Part shown: piece by piece, positions 26,401-34,458 of the stretch
Layout of the letters: each line of letters opens with the position of its first letter
Numbering within the stretch: position 1 is the first letter of the stretch
Virus record (IMG/VR): IMGVR_UViG_3300038462_000040
Span: 1 to 64,000 of that record
Direction: 5' to 3' (one strand)
DNA: 64,000 bases
Origin: a virus
Notes under the pieces: model-generated
The model's input: the letters and a program-made list of their open reading frames with translations, nothing else
Database searches by the model: none
Told to the model about the DNA's origin: nothing
Made by a program: the position numbers and the translations under genes

Positions 26401-26788
26401 GTTGTTTAATAAAAGAATTTGTAGATTTTTGTATAACATCTCCATCATAAAGCATTTGTTTATTAATAATTCTTTCATTCCAAAGTTCAATACGTTTAAT
26501 TACAGCAAATAATGATTCTTCTTCAATTACATTATTTGGAGTTTTATATTTATTAATTGCTTGATGAATACTTTGATTTTGAAGATTTGGAACTTTCTGA
26601 AATTCTTTAAAATATTCTAAAATAATTAAAAATAATCTTCTAAGATTTGGGTCATCAAAATATTCAATTGCTATATCTGGAATTATTTTTTCTGCAAACT
26701 CTGGTTCAACTAACAACTGCCACATAAGATGTTGTTGAAATTCAGGACCTAAATATGATGATAATGTATTTTCTGTTATATCTGCCAT
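23468..26788 (-). CDS. dnaB: DnaB/gp41-type replicative helicase with intein and long C-terminal extension
   Basis: 1106 residues as encoded. The N-terminal ~165 residues are the helical DnaB N-domain. The RecA-type ATPase begins TGIGVIDSLTGGGLGKGEIGLILTPSGVGK, where Walker A is interrupted after K224 by a 358-residue intein (residues 225-582) and continues TTALTII. Later motifs are FDILVIDYLDCLE (Walker B) and IQTNRSG...GAQQTGGNIKRIQKAHF. After splicing the protein is 748 residues. The last ~280 residues are an acidic, low-complexity extension not found in T4 gp41 (475 residues). It is the main replicative helicase of the phage, with UvsX, SSB and the FEN nuclease upstream in the same direction. 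Confidence 0.9.
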   Translation of the reverse strand: MADITENTLSSYLGPEFQQHLMWQLLVEPEFAEKIIPDIAIEYFDDPNLRRLFLIILEYFKEFQKVPNLQNQSIHQAINKYKTPNNVIEEESLFAVIKRIELWNERIINKQMLYDGDVIQKSTNSFIKQQEYRKLAEGIIDKVKNGEIKSKYVIAAIEEKFQKITHIGEDEDDCEEVIEGIEKALRKEFRQPIPTGIGVIDSLTGGGLGKGEIGLILTPSGVGKALPNSHKVLTPNGWVENGTLKVNDYIFGSDGKKQKILAVYPQGKRKIYKVTFSDQTISYCDVEHLWAVNSFKQRNQKTNINGKTLSIPDHTFQILKTSEIMEDIKIKNNLNYRLPNVLPIQFNKLEVKIDPYIMGVLLGDGCLTRKNQPHIITSDLFIVDKICNLEKNVIVHEYEGRKENYKKLYRISLINSRNVLETELNLYGTDSTNKFIPNIYLYNCIEYREKLLQGLIDSDGGVGKNHSIIYSTVSKELSKNVRELVLSLGGTCRINEKIKSYNKNGVKVLGKKNYCLTISFPNNGIKPCTLPTKLDRIVIRDKYEYNKFIKNIEYSHEEDATCIYVENNDHLYIIDDYILTHNTTALTIIANTAYEQEKNVAQIIIEDTKEQIKRKHYTIWAKSALSKLDDEDENARVFKIATEKAESLEGKGRLLIKQFSQENTTMLDIKNWMIGYQKKYGFKFDILVIDYLDCLESHKKSPDRNEAELQIVKSFEALASDFDIPAWSAIQTNRSGFGAAIVGAQQTGGNIKRIQKAHFFMSVAKTPAQQDANFANISILKARFAKDGQTFEDCIFNNDTMQIIITDSKYPVKNKLKHYDENDVNKVESTANKMHVVVSQLAEDSKNAVDVVNLSSTEINRLLQNNSEFEIEQNTVKENETVIKTNTDEPIVKKEEPIVKTEPIKAESSDFIEQMRREIEGEIHGVPVKQIENIHISTTRIDLNQNEIKQIIDIANEAILEINGVVEELNEEIIHPEVIFHEEQIKRDEKKEPFEWNGESGSTINEIINQPEVKLEDIKKSLDLTKFVPPGVFVKEIDNNIVEKNREIKEENLTIKPLIERTNKNINIKELENKLLIDPDEPQENEKNVFNILNKARQNQRVIKDD
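25043..26116 (-). mobile_element. Intein with LAGLIDADG endonuclease in the helicase P-loop
   Basis: Residues 225-582 of the helicase. The N-terminal block reads ALPNSHKVLTPNGWV, the block B region contains DVEHLW, two LAGLIDADG motifs occur (YIMGVLLGDG and LLQGLIDSDGG), and the end is YIIDDYILTHN followed by extein Thr. Removal restores GVGK-TT, a complete Walker A. The first residue is Ala, not Cys or Ser, as in the rarer Ala1 inteins that splice by direct attack of the +1 residue; here the +1 nucleophile is Thr. Confidence 0.9.
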
Positions 26789-26858
26789 TTTAAAATATGT
26801 GTGTGAAAAATCATTACAATTTTAATAAAAAATAGTAATAATAATATTATTTTTCTAT

Positions 26859-27401
26859 TTAGTTTCGTCTAATTTTTTTTAATATTTCTTCTCTTTTAGA
26901 AATAGAAAATTCTCTGATTTGATTAATTGATAAGCCACCCAAATTAATTAAATCATAATCATCCCACATATTTTTAATGTCATTCTTTTTTATTTTATCA
27001 AAAATAGTATCAGCAATTTCAATAACTGCATCTGTTAAATCAAATGACCATCTTGCCACAGGATTAAATCCATCAACATAAAATAATCGTTCAACAATTG
27101 GATTACTGTTTATATAAAAACCGATTTTACATTCAACTCCTTTAATTGTTTTTTCTTCAATTTGTTGTACAATAGGTTTTGGATTATAATGTGTATCGAC
27201 TTTATCACTAATAACGTAATAATTTCGTTTTGATAAAGTTTTTTGTAATTTTGTTATTGCACGTGGAAGAATATCTCTAATATCAATTGAATATCTCGTA
27301 AATGGATTAAATTTATCTGCATTAAATGCTTTTTCACATAACAAAATATTTTCTTGATATAATGAAAATCTAAATTCGTTATTATTTTCTTTTTCGCTCA
27401 T
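26859..27401 (-). CDS. Protein of unknown function with internal duplication
   Basis: 180 residues, not recognised. Two homologous halves can be seen: (F/I)xFYxxxxxxxExxFxxDxFNPxxRxSxDxxDxxxxAxxxL at ~12-58 and again at ~90-140 (FRFSLYQENILLCEKAFNAD with FNPFTRYSIDIRDILP, versus IGFYINSNPIVERLFYVDG with FNPVARWSFDLTDAV). No membrane or catalytic motif is evident. It lies between the FEN nuclease and the helicase and is preceded by TATATTTG, so it is probably an early replication-associated protein. The duplication suggests a pseudo-dimer binding protein. Confidence 0.7.
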   Translation of the reverse strand: MSEKENNNEFRFSLYQENILLCEKAFNADKFNPFTRYSIDIRDILPRAITKLQKTLSKRNYYVISDKVDTHYNPKPIVQQIEEKTIKGVECKIGFYINSNPIVERLFYVDGFNPVARWSFDLTDAVIEIADTIFDKIKKNDIKNMWDDYDLINLGGLSINQIREFSISKREEILKKIRRN

Positions 27402-27433
27402 TTTGATTATTTTTAAATTGTTAATAACTATGA

Positions 27434-27441
27434 CAAATATA
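27434..27441 (-). promoter_or_regulatory. Promoter -7 element TATATTTG
   Basis: The minus strand has TATATTTG 33 bases upstream of the duplicated-domain gene. The expected TTG at 20 bases is replaced by a T-rich stretch, so this is weaker than the other copies. Confidence 0.4.
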
Positions 27442-27470
27442 GTGTGAATCTACTAAAAGTAAAAGACTTT

Positions 27471-28529
27471 TTATAAATTACCACGATTATTTTTTATATA
27501 CTCTGTAAATAATTGCTTTTCATTCATAATAACTGTATAAAATGGTTCAACATATTGAACAAATGTACTACCATACACTGATAAGAACTGGTCTTCATTC
27601 ATCATTTTAAGTAAATTTGTGCTTCCTCGACCTTCTGGAGATAATGGTATTTCTAATTGTTTTAATTCTTCAATTGCTTGTTCATTAAGCATTGGTTCTC
27701 TTAAATTAACTAGTTGAAAATTTGTTTTTAATCTTTCAACACCTTCTGGACTTATTAATTTTTCTAATGCTTTTAATGGTTTCTTTTTATTGGCAATTCG
27801 TTCTTTATTTATTTCATCTGCTCTTCTACAAATTTCCCTAACACTAATATGTTTGAATTTCAATTCAGGAAAATGTTCTAATAATGTTTTTTCACCAATA
27901 CCTTCAATACCTTTAATATTATCGGCATCATCACCACATATTATTTTTAAAACAAGTGCATTCGAATAATGATGATTAAAATGCATTAAATAATTAGAAC
28001 GAGTTACTGGTTGGTCAATGTTTGGAAATATTATTGTAATATTTAAATCCAATAATTGAGCGAAATCCCTGTCATTAGAATATAGGTGAATGGATTCGAG
28101 ATTATTATGTTGTAAACAGTATGCAGCAATCAGGTCATCAGCCTCTACCTCAACTACTTCAATCTGTCTGAGAAACAATTCCTCGACATATGCTTGTACT
28201 CTTTTTCTTTGTTTTAATATTGATTCTTCCTTCTCCCTTTCTCTACGAATTTCAACATCACTCATTTCAATTTTTTCATACCAATTTTTGCTTTTTCTAT
28301 TAGATTTATAGTTAGTATCTATTTGGTGGCGCATAATCCCACCCATTTCTCCGTCCCAGCATATAATGACCTTTGTTATCATATGGTTTTTAATTAATTT
28401 ACGTGTTGTAGTTAAAAATTGATAAACTGCTCCAAAATGTCCAAAATTAGAAGTATATATATCTTTAGCTCCATGATATGAGCGTTGAAGTAAATATGAC
28501 CCATCAATTAATAATGTGCGTATTTTCAT
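27471..28529 (-). CDS. rnh: 5'-3' exonuclease / flap endonuclease, T4 RNase H-like
   Basis: 352 residues of the FEN/PIN superfamily. Acidic active-site motifs are present: LLIDGSYLLQRSYH at the N-terminus, VIICWDGE, EADDLIAAY, YSNDRDFAQLL, and CGDDADNIKGIEGIGEKT, which contains the helix-three-turn-helix DNA-binding element. T4 RNase H (305 residues) removes RNA primers from lagging strands, and the role here is probably the same. It lies between UvsX and the helicase. Its start overlaps the stop of the GIY-YIG gene by 4 bases (28526-28529). Confidence 0.9.
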   Translation of the reverse strand: MKIRTLLIDGSYLLQRSYHGAKDIYTSNFGHFGAVYQFLTTTRKLIKNHMITKVIICWDGEMGGIMRHQIDTNYKSNRKSKNWYEKIEMSDVEIRREREKEESILKQRKRVQAYVEELFLRQIEVVEVEADDLIAAYCLQHNNLESIHLYSNDRDFAQLLDLNITIIFPNIDQPVTRSNYLMHFNHHYSNALVLKIICGDDADNIKGIEGIGEKTLLEHFPELKFKHISVREICRRADEINKERIANKKKPLKALEKLISPEGVERLKTNFQLVNLREPMLNEQAIEELKQLEIPLSPEGRGSTNLLKMMNEDQFLSVYGSTFVQYVEPFYTVIMNEKQLFTEYIKNNRGNL

Positions 28530-29299
28530 ACTTCAATTAATTTCAAATTTTGACATATTTCACCCAACCAATTATTTTTACATGCAATTCTATATGCGCA
28601 AGTAAATTCTTTTTCAAAGTCTCTCATTTTTGTAAAATTTTTTGCAAATTCAATTATATTTTCTTTAGTCCAAAATAATGTTGGATATCTTTTTTTATAA
28701 TTCAACATTGGGTATATAATATCTCTCCATCCATTATCTCTTATTTTTAAATATAATGCGTTATTCTTTTTCATTAAATCTCCAACCGATTTATATTCAA
28801 TTATTATTGATTTAACATAATCTAAATCATCATATTTGTGCTTTTTACCTGTCCACCCAATAGAACCAGTTTTTGCTCGATTTAATATGTCCCAACCATT
28901 ATTTTTATATTTATTAAGATATTCTTCTTCTAATTTAATTGCTAGTTCTACTTCGACATAATCAGTTAATTGTTTATATATTGGAATATAACTCGTTTTA
29001 TTAATATAACTTGTTACAGTATCACCACTTTTATTCATTCTTTTTATTTGCCTTTGTTCCATGAAATATGTTAAACCTATATATACCGAATGACTTTCAA
29101 TAAATTCAACAGCATATATACATCTATAATGTGCATTATTTAGTGGTTTCATGTGTAAACAAATATCATTAATATATTTATATCTCTTTGCTGCATTATA
29201 TGCACACGAATCAAACAATCTAAAATCACGTTTATTATTATATTTTAATGCTTCTTCTTTACATTTTTCTTTAGTCCAATATCCTCTAGGTTTTCTCAT
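28526..29299 (-). CDS. GIY-YIG family homing endonuclease-like protein
   Basis: I start at MRKPRGYWTKEK (29299), because the earlier in-frame ATG at 29341 lies inside the terminator at 29315-29347. The GIY-YIG-like core is CIYAVEFIESHSVYIGLTYFMEQRQIKRM, followed by LAIKLEEEYLNKYKNNGWDILNR. It is flanked by DNA-binding repeats of the form W(T/S)KExCxxxAxxYNxxxxFxxxxxxAYxxAxxxxWxxxIC. A paralog with the same repeats is at 38536-39303. It is free-standing within the replication block, between uvsX and the FEN gene, a common homing target area in T4-like phages. Confidence 0.75.
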   Translation of the reverse strand: MRKPRGYWTKEKCKEEALKYNNKRDFRLFDSCAYNAAKRYKYINDICLHMKPLNNAHYRCIYAVEFIESHSVYIGLTYFMEQRQIKRMNKSGDTVTSYINKTSYIPIYKQLTDYVEVELAIKLEEEYLNKYKNNGWDILNRAKTGSIGWTGKKHKYDDLDYVKSIIIEYKSVGDLMKKNNALYLKIRDNGWRDIIYPMLNYKKRYPTLFWTKENIIEFAKNFTKMRDFEKEFTCAYRIACKNNWLGEICQNLKLIEV

Positions 29300-29314
29300 A
29301 ATAAAAAAAATAAA

Positions 29315-29347
29315 AAATCTTTGGTTAAATTTATTAACCAAAGATTT
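29315..29347 (-). terminator. Intrinsic terminator after uvsX
   Basis: A perfect 14-base-pair stem, AAATCTTTGGTTAA / TTAACCAAAGATTT with loop ATTTA. On the minus strand it starts 6 bases after the uvsX stop and ends in a T run. Confidence 0.85.
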
Positions 29348-29352
29348 AAATA

Positions 29353-30456
29353 TTATTCAGCTTTTTCTATAATATCAAATACTACTTTTCCATCAGTATT
29401 TTCAATACGTTCACCTGTGCCAATATCATCAACATTTAAATCATCATTACCAAATAAATTACGAAAATATAATATATTTTTCTTTTTATATTCTTCAACA
29501 CCTTCAGGAGTTATAAATCCTTGTGGTACTGAAATTATTGACCCTTCCATCGAAATACCACCAAGCGGTCCATCTATTTGATTTTTTAATACATTAACTT
29601 TTACTGACACACCATATGATATTTCACGTTTTTTTGAAATAGCTGTAATTTTCTTAACACCTTTTGACACAATACCACCAAAATAATACTGCAATCGAGG
29701 CGTGTATTCCCATGTACGTCCACCTTTCATAGTAATTGAATTATTCATTGCATCACGACCAATTTTCTGAACAACAAATACTGTATTTGTATATTGTTTT
29801 GTTGCTTTCCTACTATTTGGAATAACATCATTAAATAAATACATAAATTCTTTTTCATACGCACCTGCATTCCAAAAATTGGAATCTGATTCATTTTTTT
29901 CTGCAGCATTAATTGTTTTATTGCAATTCAACGTACCAATTGAGTCAATTGCAAATGCTAAATCAAATGGTAAATTACCATCGCTTTGTTCACGTAATAA
30001 GAAACGAACACAATTCGCTAAATCTTCAATTGAAGCATAATTTCTATTTTTATCTAAAACTCTTCCAAAATGTTCTAACAGATATTCATTATCAATAAAA
30101 ATATGTTCTTTATCCCAATCAAAACCCATTGTAGTTAATCGATATTTACTTAAGTTATTTTCTAAATCAATTATTATTGGAAGCAATCCCATTTTTTGTG
30201 CATTAACAATACCTAACGCTACTGCAGTGGATTTTCCGCTATTAGAAAATCCGCAACATGCTGATACGTAGCCCTTTGGGAAGCCCGGAATTCCAGTTAC
30301 CTCCTCCATAGCATCATCAATTTTTATCCATTGTAGTGGTTTATCTGGAATATCTTCAACTCCTACCTTCTTTTTAAAATTTTCAAGACTAAATGTTTTT
30401 TTTGCAGTCGGTTTTCTTACCTCATTTGAAGGTACTTCAATTTCATTTTTTTTCAT
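29353..30456 (-). CDS. uvsX: UvsX/RecA-like recombinase
   Basis: 367 residues with the RecA core. Walker A is GFSNSGKST at residues 69-77, Walker B-like strand IIIDLEN follows, then FDLAFAIDSIGTL, VVQKIGRD (the motif near loop L1) and an N-rich L2-like stretch GGRTWEYTPRLQYYFGG. Length and layout match T4 UvsX (391 residues), the strand-exchange protein used in recombination-dependent replication. It lies directly downstream of the gp32-like SSB with a terminator between, and upstream of the FEN and helicase genes. Confidence 0.92.
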   Translation of the reverse strand: MKKNEIEVPSNEVRKPTAKKTFSLENFKKKVGVEDIPDKPLQWIKIDDAMEEVTGIPGFPKGYVSACCGFSNSGKSTAVALGIVNAQKMGLLPIIIDLENNLSKYRLTTMGFDWDKEHIFIDNEYLLEHFGRVLDKNRNYASIEDLANCVRFLLREQSDGNLPFDLAFAIDSIGTLNCNKTINAAEKNESDSNFWNAGAYEKEFMYLFNDVIPNSRKATKQYTNTVFVVQKIGRDAMNNSITMKGGRTWEYTPRLQYYFGGIVSKGVKKITAISKKREISYGVSVKVNVLKNQIDGPLGGISMEGSIISVPQGFITPEGVEEYKKKNILYFRNLFGNDDLNVDDIGTGERIENTDGKVVFDIIEKAE

Positions 30457-30485
30457 AAATTTTTAATTTTTTTAAAATAGATTAA

Positions 30486-30512
30486 AAAAGGGGAAATAAA
30501 AATTCCCCTTTT
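30486..30512 (-). terminator. Terminator between SSB gene and uvsX
   Basis: A 10-base-pair stem, AAAAGGGGAA / TTCCCCTTTT with a 7-base A-rich loop, located 18 bases after the SSB stop and 30 bases before the uvsX start. It probably limits read-through, so SSB would be made in excess over UvsX. Confidence 0.8.
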
Positions 30513-30529
30513 ATTTAATTAATTACTTT

Positions 30530-31750
30530 TTAAAAAGGAAGGTCGTCATAATCTGGACTACCTGATTGATTTTCTTCTGCAGTAATGACATTTTCTGCGG
30601 TTTCTGCAAGTATTTCCTTACCTAAATCAGTAGCATCATCTTCAAATGTACCGACTTTTGATTCAGTAATATTACTTATAGTAACTCTTGGATATTCATC
30701 ATCTAAATCTGAAGCATATTCAAAGTTTTCTTCATTTGCATCAAGATTACGAGTACGAGTATTAGCTGCTTCTTCCAAGTCAGGACGACCCGGAAATACC
30801 CAATGTTTATTATTTGCATCAGTATCATCCCAATAAGGACTTGTACCGTTAGCCACTGCTTCAAGAAATTCATATGGTGGCATTCCGGGTGCTTGTTTTG
30901 GTTTAAATACATCTCTCCATGTTATATCATCTTCAAGCCATGCTCTCATAATCAATGGGTCATTATTTAATAATGATTTACCTTTTGCTGTGATTGCAGA
31001 AATTGCTTTATAAATATAACCATTGAATTCACTATCAGTCATAGTTAAACTTAAATCAGTACCATTATTCTGGTCGGAAAAATCTGCTTGATGATTTGAC
31101 ATATAATCTTCCAGAATTGGAAGAAGTTTGTCAAGAGTACCCTGATTTTTGTAGTTGTGTTTAAATCTCCAAAATTTAACACCATCTTTTTCAGCACCTT
31201 TATCAATTCCACGAACAATATAAAATTTCTTGGCTTCCCATTTAATGGCTTCCTTATAAATTTCATCATTCTTAGCTTTGATTGCTTTTTGTGCATCATT
31301 CATATTTTCCTTTTTAATTCCTTTTAAGGATTGGTCTTGTTTTGCAAGCCATTTTTTATGTCTTACACAAAGAGGACATGGCGCAGGTACAAGAATAGGA
31401 TTACCAGTTGCTTGGTCGATTAATGGCTTATTATCTGCTCCCAATTTAGGAACTTTAGGGTCATTATGAGCAGGACAGTAAATTACCGTTCCATGTTTCT
31501 TTTTTCCACCAGCAGCATTAGTAGTAACAACATGAAAAAATGCTTCTTCAATATGTTTTTTATTGGGTTTTGGGGGAAGAATTCTGAAGATTTCTTTTGC
31601 TTTACGTGGTACAAAGTACTTTGCTAAAAGGTCTTCACGTGATTTTCTTTTGTTTGTTTGAGATTGTTTTTTCTGATAATCAGAAAACATTTTTTTTAAA
31701 TCTGACAAATTACCACCTTGGGCATTTGTCGTTGAATTTTGATTTTCCAT
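30530..31750 (-). CDS. 32: gp32-like single-stranded DNA-binding protein
   Basis: 406 residues. A basic N-terminal segment (MFSDYQKKQSQTNKRKSRED) resembles the gp32 cooperativity domain. The OB-fold region carries an embedded zinc site with C92-x2-H95 and C125-x2-C128. The C-terminal ~90 residues are strongly acidic and end DYDDLPF, the same type of acidic tip that bacterial SSBs and gp32 use to bind partner proteins. T4 gp32 is 301 residues, so this version is longer. It has its own TTG-N20-TATATTTG promoter and a terminator downstream. Confidence 0.88.
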   Translation of the reverse strand: MENQNSTTNAQGGNLSDLKKMFSDYQKKQSQTNKRKSREDLLAKYFVPRKAKEIFRILPPKPNKKHIEEAFFHVVTTNAAGGKKKHGTVIYCPAHNDPKVPKLGADNKPLIDQATGNPILVPAPCPLCVRHKKWLAKQDQSLKGIKKENMNDAQKAIKAKNDEIYKEAIKWEAKKFYIVRGIDKGAEKDGVKFWRFKHNYKNQGTLDKLLPILEDYMSNHQADFSDQNNGTDLSLTMTDSEFNGYIYKAISAITAKGKSLLNNDPLIMRAWLEDDITWRDVFKPKQAPGMPPYEFLEAVANGTSPYWDDTDANNKHWVFPGRPDLEEAANTRTRNLDANEENFEYASDLDDEYPRVTISNITESKVGTFEDDATDLGKEILAETAENVITAEENQSGSPDYDDLPF

Positions 31751-31802
31751 TTCAATTTTAAATTACAGTAAAGTTATTTTTTCAATTATAAAAATTGCAA
31801 TA

Positions 31803-31833
31803 CAAATATATTTCACATTTTACATAAATACAA
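31803..31833 (-). promoter_or_regulatory. Host-type promoter TTG-N20-TATATTTG for SSB
   Basis: The minus strand has TTG (833-831), a 20-base spacer and TATATTTG (810-803), 52 bases before the SSB start. Exact match to the Bacteroidota-type promoter. Confidence 0.75.
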
Positions 31834-31861
31834 GGATTTTTAAAAATAAACCTTTTATATT

Positions 31862-33277
31862 TTATACATTAGTTAAATTATTAGAAACTATTGTAAAAGA
31901 AAGTGTTTGTTTATTTTCATAATAATTACCATTTTTTAATCTTATTTGTAAATGATAATCTTGAGGTATTAACCATGATGTATCAAGATTAAATTCATAA
32001 CCAGTATTTGTTCTATTTACCGATGTAAATGGTATTACATCAATTTCATATTTATTAGCTATTGTAGTAAATAATCTATATTCAATATCTAAAGGTAAGA
32101 AATTATTTTGATTTGGATATAATTCTTTTATTGTTAATTTTATTTTTTTTACTACACCTGAAATAATATTTTCTCTTTCACCAATTCCCCAAAAATAAAA
32201 GAAATAATTATCAAATTGAATTTGATTTGATTGGTCAAATGTATAATATTTATCAGGAGATATTAAATAAAATTCTCCAACATGTTCACTTTGTCTACTG
32301 TTTATTGTAACAGTCCACACATCTTTAAATAATACAGCATCTGGATAATTTTGTGAATCAACAAAATATGTTATTTTATAAATACCTTTACCCACATTAA
32401 CAATTGATGTTCCACTTAATATATCAATTAAATTATCTTCATTATCATATATATTGACTTTATTTACTATAATATCTTGTGAAAATGCACCAATATTTAT
32501 ATATAAGTACAAATCATTACTTTTATCTAAATAAAAATAATTTCTATCATCAGTAATGGTATCATCAATAATAGTTTCAACATATGGTTCATACCAAGTA
32601 TTAGTATTTTTTGCATGAAAAGCAACCGCTTCTCTATATGCTGTTTCTTGTGATTCAAGATTATTTGGAAATTTAAGACCAAGACCATATGAAGAACCAG
32701 TAAATGCAGATGTTCCAGTATAACCAGTACCAAATAATCTTTGATTTATATAATTAGTAATATCAATATCAAGACTTTCATTTCCTTTTTCAAATCTTTC
32801 AGTAGCTATTGTTTGAGTTACACCACTAATATATGCACCAGAATTTATCCATAAAGTATTTGTTCTTGCTGAATACCAATTTGATGCTTCAATAATTGGT
32901 ACAGCAATTACTGTATCATCATATATAAAATCATAACCACTACCTTCATCCCAATCTTGATTAATATTAAACAAATTTAAATCAAAACTACTTGCTCTAT
33001 TAATTGCTTGTGTATATGATTTTTGTCCAAGATATTGCGAAGCATAACTAATTGTATTAGTCATATGTAATATGTGTTTCACAATTCTATTTGGATTAAT
33101 AAGACCATCAGTAATTCTATTATGTAATTCAGTTAAGTCAATATCAAAAATAAATCGACTAACCTGTTTATTAGATGTACCATATGATACTTCTGTAACA
33201 GGATTCTGCGAGTTATTGGTCTTATTATTAGTAATAAGAGTTGTGTTCTTTTTAAAATAACTTCTAAATATCGACAT
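31862..33277 (-). CDS. Virion structural protein with DNRLRE-like beta-sandwich
   Basis: 471 residues. Residues ~95-250 follow the DNRLRE-domain pattern: VPIIEASNWYSARTNTLWINSG, LDIDITNYINQRL, SYGLGLKFP, then AVAFHAKNTNTWYEPYVE, where the strand order and the final Y/F-H/S...PYLE match. The C-terminal ~200 residues are further beta-rich domains with Ig-like spacing. It has AGTATTTATA 26 bases upstream, so it is probably late. Likely a tail, neck or decoration protein that binds surface polymers. The domain call is by pattern only. Confidence 0.6.
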   Translation of the reverse strand: MSIFRSYFKKNTTLITNNKTNNSQNPVTEVSYGTSNKQVSRFIFDIDLTELHNRITDGLINPNRIVKHILHMTNTISYASQYLGQKSYTQAINRASSFDLNLFNINQDWDEGSGYDFIYDDTVIAVPIIEASNWYSARTNTLWINSGAYISGVTQTIATERFEKGNESLDIDITNYINQRLFGTGYTGTSAFTGSSYGLGLKFPNNLESQETAYREAVAFHAKNTNTWYEPYVETIIDDTITDDRNYFYLDKSNDLYLYINIGAFSQDIIVNKVNIYDNEDNLIDILSGTSIVNVGKGIYKITYFVDSQNYPDAVLFKDVWTVTINSRQSEHVGEFYLISPDKYYTFDQSNQIQFDNYFFYFWGIGERENIISGVVKKIKLTIKELYPNQNNFLPLDIEYRLFTTIANKYEIDVIPFTSVNRTNTGYEFNLDTSWLIPQDYHLQIRLKNGNYYENKQTLSFTIVSNNLTNV

Positions 33278-33293
33278 CTTTTTAATTTATTAT

Positions 33294-33312
33294 TGTATTT
33301 ATTATAAATACT
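33294..33312. promoter_or_regulatory. Divergent late-promoter-like motifs, palindromic
   Basis: The sequence TGTATTTATTATAAATACT reads as TGTATTTATTA on the plus strand, ending about 13 bases before the 33318 start, and as AGTATTTATA on the minus strand (33312-33303), 26 bases before the 33277 start. A single near-palindrome could serve both directions. Confidence 0.5.
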
Positions 33313-33317
33313 AAAAC

Positions 33318-34421
33318 ATGAAATATAATACAGAAACATTTATTGAAAAAGCTAAAGAAATTCATGGCGATAAATATGACTATTCTTTATCGGAATATAA
33401 AAAAAATCATTTAAATGTATCAATTATTTGTAAAAAGCATGGAGTTTTTAAACAGATACCTGCTAATCATACAAGAAAAACTAATCCACATGGTTGCCCT
33501 AATTGTGCGAGTAATAAAAAATTAACAACCAAAACATTTATTGAAAAAGCTAAAGAAATTCATGGCGATAAATATGACTATTCTTTAGTTAAATATATTG
33601 GCGCACATGATATTATAAAAATTATTTGTCTTAAACATGGAATTTTTGAACAAAAAGCATTTGCCCATTTGCAAAATTATGGGTGTCAAATTTGTGGAAA
33701 TAATAAAAAATTAACAAAAGAAATATTCATTAAAAAAGCTAAAGAAATTCATGGCGATAAATATGACTATTCTTTATCGGAATATAAAAATAGTCACACT
33801 AAAATAAAAATAATATGTCCCAAACATGGAATTTTTGAACAAAAGCCAAATAATCATTTATCAAAACAAGATTGTTATAAATGTGGAGAAATTATTAGAA
33901 GCAATAATAAAATTTTAAAAGCTAAAAATAGTTTTATTGAAAAAGCTAAGAAAACGCATGGTGATAAATATGACTATTCTTTAGTTAAATATATAAACTG
34001 TAGGTCTAAAATAAAAATTATTTGTCTTAAACATGGAATTTTTAAACAATCACCGCATTCACATATAAATAATCATGGATGTCCTGATTGTTATATTTCA
34101 AAGGGTGAATTTAAAATTAAAGAAATTTTAAATAATAAAAATATTAATTTTATATTTCAAAAATCATTTGATAATTGTAAAAATGAAAATAATAAAAAAT
34201 TAAAATTTGATTTTTATTTACCAAAACAAAATATTTTAATTGAATATGATGGAAAACAACATTATGAACCTATTGAATATTTTGGTGGCTTGAGTTCTTT
34301 TAAAATTACAAATGAATATGATAATATTAAAAATAATTATGCTAAAAATAATAATATTAAATTAATAAGAATACCATATTATAAATATAAAATTATTAAT
34401 AAAATATTAAATTTTTTATGA
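33318..34421 (+). CDS. Putative homing nuclease, four DUF723-type repeats plus Vsr-like domain
   Basis: 367 residues with four ~62-residue repeats (TFIEKAKEIHGDKYDYSLxxY...IICxKHGxFxQ...GCxxC). At DNA level the repeats share near-identical segments such as AAAGCTAAAGAAATTCATGG. A C-terminal nuclease domain follows (LKFDFYLPKQNILIEYDGKQHYEP ... IKLIRIPYYKYK). It is a longer relative of the protein at 17206-17934. It is the only plus-strand gene in the first 53 kb and sits between two minus-strand virion genes, as expected for an inserted mobile endonuclease. Confidence 0.78.
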   Translation: MKYNTETFIEKAKEIHGDKYDYSLSEYKKNHLNVSIICKKHGVFKQIPANHTRKTNPHGCPNCASNKKLTTKTFIEKAKEIHGDKYDYSLVKYIGAHDIIKIICLKHGIFEQKAFAHLQNYGCQICGNNKKLTKEIFIKKAKEIHGDKYDYSLSEYKNSHTKIKIICPKHGIFEQKPNNHLSKQDCYKCGEIIRSNNKILKAKNSFIEKAKKTHGDKYDYSLVKYINCRSKIKIICLKHGIFKQSPHSHINNHGCPDCYISKGEFKIKEILNNKNINFIFQKSFDNCKNENNKKLKFDFYLPKQNILIEYDGKQHYEPIEYFGGLSSFKITNEYDNIKNNYAKNNNIKLIRIPYYKYKIINKILNFL

Positions 34422-34425
34422 AAAC

Positions 34426-34455
34426 AATAAAGACTACTATTAAGTAGTCTTTATT
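34426..34455. terminator. Bidirectional terminator between converging genes
   Basis: A perfect 13-base-pair stem, AATAAAGACTACT / AGTAGTCTTTATT with loop ATTA, followed by a T run on the plus strand. It ends the homing nuclease gene on the plus strand and the lipoprotein gene on the minus strand. Confidence 0.85.
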
Positions 34456-34458
34456 TTT

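Noticed and set aside
29300-29341. Longer start for the GIY-YIG gene downstream of uvsX
   Set aside because: The codons lie in the uvsX terminator hairpin; the ATG at 29299 gives the typical N-terminus of the repeat.
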